This document shows, piece by piece, positions 6,248 through 7,283 of a stretch of 7,283 nt of DNA. This DNA is from Acidobacteriaceae bacterium (GTDB lineage Bacteria; Acidobacteriota; Terriglobia; Terriglobales; Acidobacteriaceae): assembly GCA_003135315.1 (NCBI GenBank), contig PLBD01000024.1, positions 255 through 7,537 on the forward strand, read 5' to 3'. Position 1 is the first letter of the stretch; every line of letters starts with the position of its first letter. The position numbers and the translations under genes were made by a program. Under the pieces are notes generated by a model. It had not been told where the DNA came from, did not search any database, and saw nothing but the letters and a program-made list of their open reading frames with translations.

Positions 6248-7283
6248 TTATGATTCTGGTGAAGTCTGCGAGGGCACAAACGAACTAACTTCGATCCAGC
6301 CAATTAACTCCGACGAAAAACCCATCCCTTCGGTGACCACGCCTCGGTGTTCCAGGTCACGGTAGAGCATGGGTTCCAGTTCCCTCTTCAGAACCGCAAG
6401 ACGCGCATCCAACGAGAGCGTTGATTCCGCAGGCGCGTGCTGAAACACCGTCTCGACTGCACGTTCCAGATGAGGGAGCCGTTGACCAGCGAGGTCAACG
6501 GCCACCGCTTGCACATTCCCCTTGCGCTCGCCAGCTTTGCCGTGGCTCTCCACGAACCACAACGACACTACTGCATCAGACGTGCGATCTGCCTCGACCG
6601 CAACCCCAATCGCTTCCGCGGGCACTCGCTTATAGCGGTCTAGAATCTCCTGCACCAGCGGGTGGTCGAGACCGATGAGTTCGGAATCCTGGCGGTCCTT
6701 GCCAATCTCCCGGTCGGTGGTGAACTTTAGTTTTCGACCATCCGCGAACTCGATCTCGTACACGCTACTCTCAATGGCGCGGACGCGATGACCAGATTCC
6801 TCCATCGCAGCCGTGAGGAAGCGGACCAACCGGGCCAGGCTCGACTCCAGATCGGAGAACGGTTTGTAGTCATCTAGCCGGAAGTCATCCAGGTCCTGGA
6901 ACAGATCGAACACCACCCGGCGCGCTTCGTCCGCATTGCCTACCGCCGCCTCTAGCTCGAGGCGGGTACGTCTTAGCTCGGGATCGGAGAGCGCCTCCTG
7001 ATACAGCCGGTCATAGTTGAGCCTTTCGGAAAGTTGTCCTAGTATCTGCGAGCGCAGATCCTCCGCCACGTTGCCCTGCTCATCTACTTTGCCCAGTGTG
7101 CGGGCGATCTCGTGAAGCTTGTCGTTCAGCAGAAGGAAGATTCGCCCTTCGATGGTGTCCGAAAGGACAAGGTTGTAGACCTGCGCCGTATGCAATTGGC
7201 CATAGCGATGAATCCGGCCAATACGCTGCTCGATGTCCATCGGGTTCCAAGGCAGGTCGAAGTTGAACAGGATGCGCGACGCT
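6248..7283 (-). CDS. SNF2/RapA-like helicase, C-terminal part (5' end outside window)
   Basis: The gene enters from the right edge; 344 residues are visible before the TAA at 6248-6250. The frame is open through the edge, so the ATG at 7238-7240 is internal, not the start. The first visible residues, ASRILFNFDLPWNP, followed by MDIEQRIGRIHRYGQ (15-29), are motifs V-VI of the second RecA-like lobe of SNF2-family ATPases; R23 and R26 are the likely arginine-finger residues. A helical segment follows (about 35-140), then a mixed region containing YEIEFADGRKLKF (near 175-190) and a C-terminal tail of unknown fold. Such proteins translocate on double-stranded DNA. Related large SNF2-type proteins occur in DISARM (DrmD) and other defence clusters, but with the N-terminus and its upstream neighbours missing I cannot assign a system. 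About 580 bases separate it from the next gene on the same strand. Confidence 0.85.
   Translation of the reverse strand, partial: ASRILFNFDLPWNPMDIEQRIGRIHRYGQLHTAQVYNLVLSDTIEGRIFLLLNDKLHEIARTLGKVDEQGNVAEDLRSQILGQLSERLNYDRLYQEALSDPELRRTRLELEAAVGNADEARRVVFDLFQDLDDFRLDDYKPFSDLESSLARLVRFLTAAMEESGHRVRAIESSVYEIEFADGRKLKFTTDREIGKDRQDSELIGLDHPLVQEILDRYKRVPAEAIGVAVEADRTSDAVVSLWFVESHGKAGERKGNVQAVAVDLAGQRLPHLERAVETVFQHAPAESTLSLDARLAVLKRELEPMLYRDLEHRGVVTEGMGFSSELIGWIEVSSFVPSQTSPES

Noticed and set aside
6250..6288. Plus-strand AGGAGATT-ATG start near the SNF2 gene's stop
   Set aside because: It looks like a ribosome site with a start codon, but the frame ends after twelve codons and is antisense to the helicase tail.

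Overview
All convincing genes in this window lie on the minus strand, so the biology reads from right to left. Base composition is moderate to moderately high G+C, and the protein families fit a free-living soil- or water-type bacterium (for example a proteobacterium or acidobacterium). Nothing here fixes the taxon. There are no RNA genes, no CRISPR array and no recognisable transposase. The gene content (an SNF2-type helicase, a PHP/SMC-like ATPase and an XPB-like helicase) is typical of an accessory DNA-processing or anti-phage defence region.

Right edge (6248-7283): the C-terminal part of an SNF2/RapA-like helicase whose gene enters from outside the window. It retains the end of the second RecA-like lobe (motif VI, QRIGRIHRYGQ) and a long accessory C-terminus. 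About 580 bases without a firm gene follow (5668-6247). This stretch holds several short inverted repeats, an ORF-like segment of doubtful status and, close to the next gene, a good sigma-70-type promoter (TTGACA, 16 bp, CATAAT) pointing left.

Centre (2992-5667): one long coding stretch for a protein of the type annotated as 'TrlF family AAA-like ATPase'. It has an N-terminal PHP metal-dependent phosphoesterase domain, then an SMC/ABC-like ATPase head split by a coiled coil. It is interrupted by a single in-frame TAG at 3742-3744. Everything needed for the ATPase is present on the two sides together: Walker A upstream of the stop, and the signature, Walker B, D-loop and H-switch downstream. 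The allele is therefore a recent nonsense mutation, a sequencing error, or an unusual split or readthrough protein.

Left-centre (683-2911): an XPB/SSL2-like superfamily 2 helicase with a long uncharacterised C-terminal extension, 80 bases downstream of the ATPase. A small unrecognised gene of 89 codons with a good Shine-Dalgarno site (347-616) follows after 66 bases. The three genes look like one transcription unit.

My reading is that a PHP-nuclease/SMC-like ATPase plus SF2 helicase plus small-protein module sits next to an SNF2-helicase system. That suggests a defence island, and the ATPase is either inactivated or made in two parts. The leftmost ~346 bases hold no convincing gene but contain a 9-bp inverted repeat.
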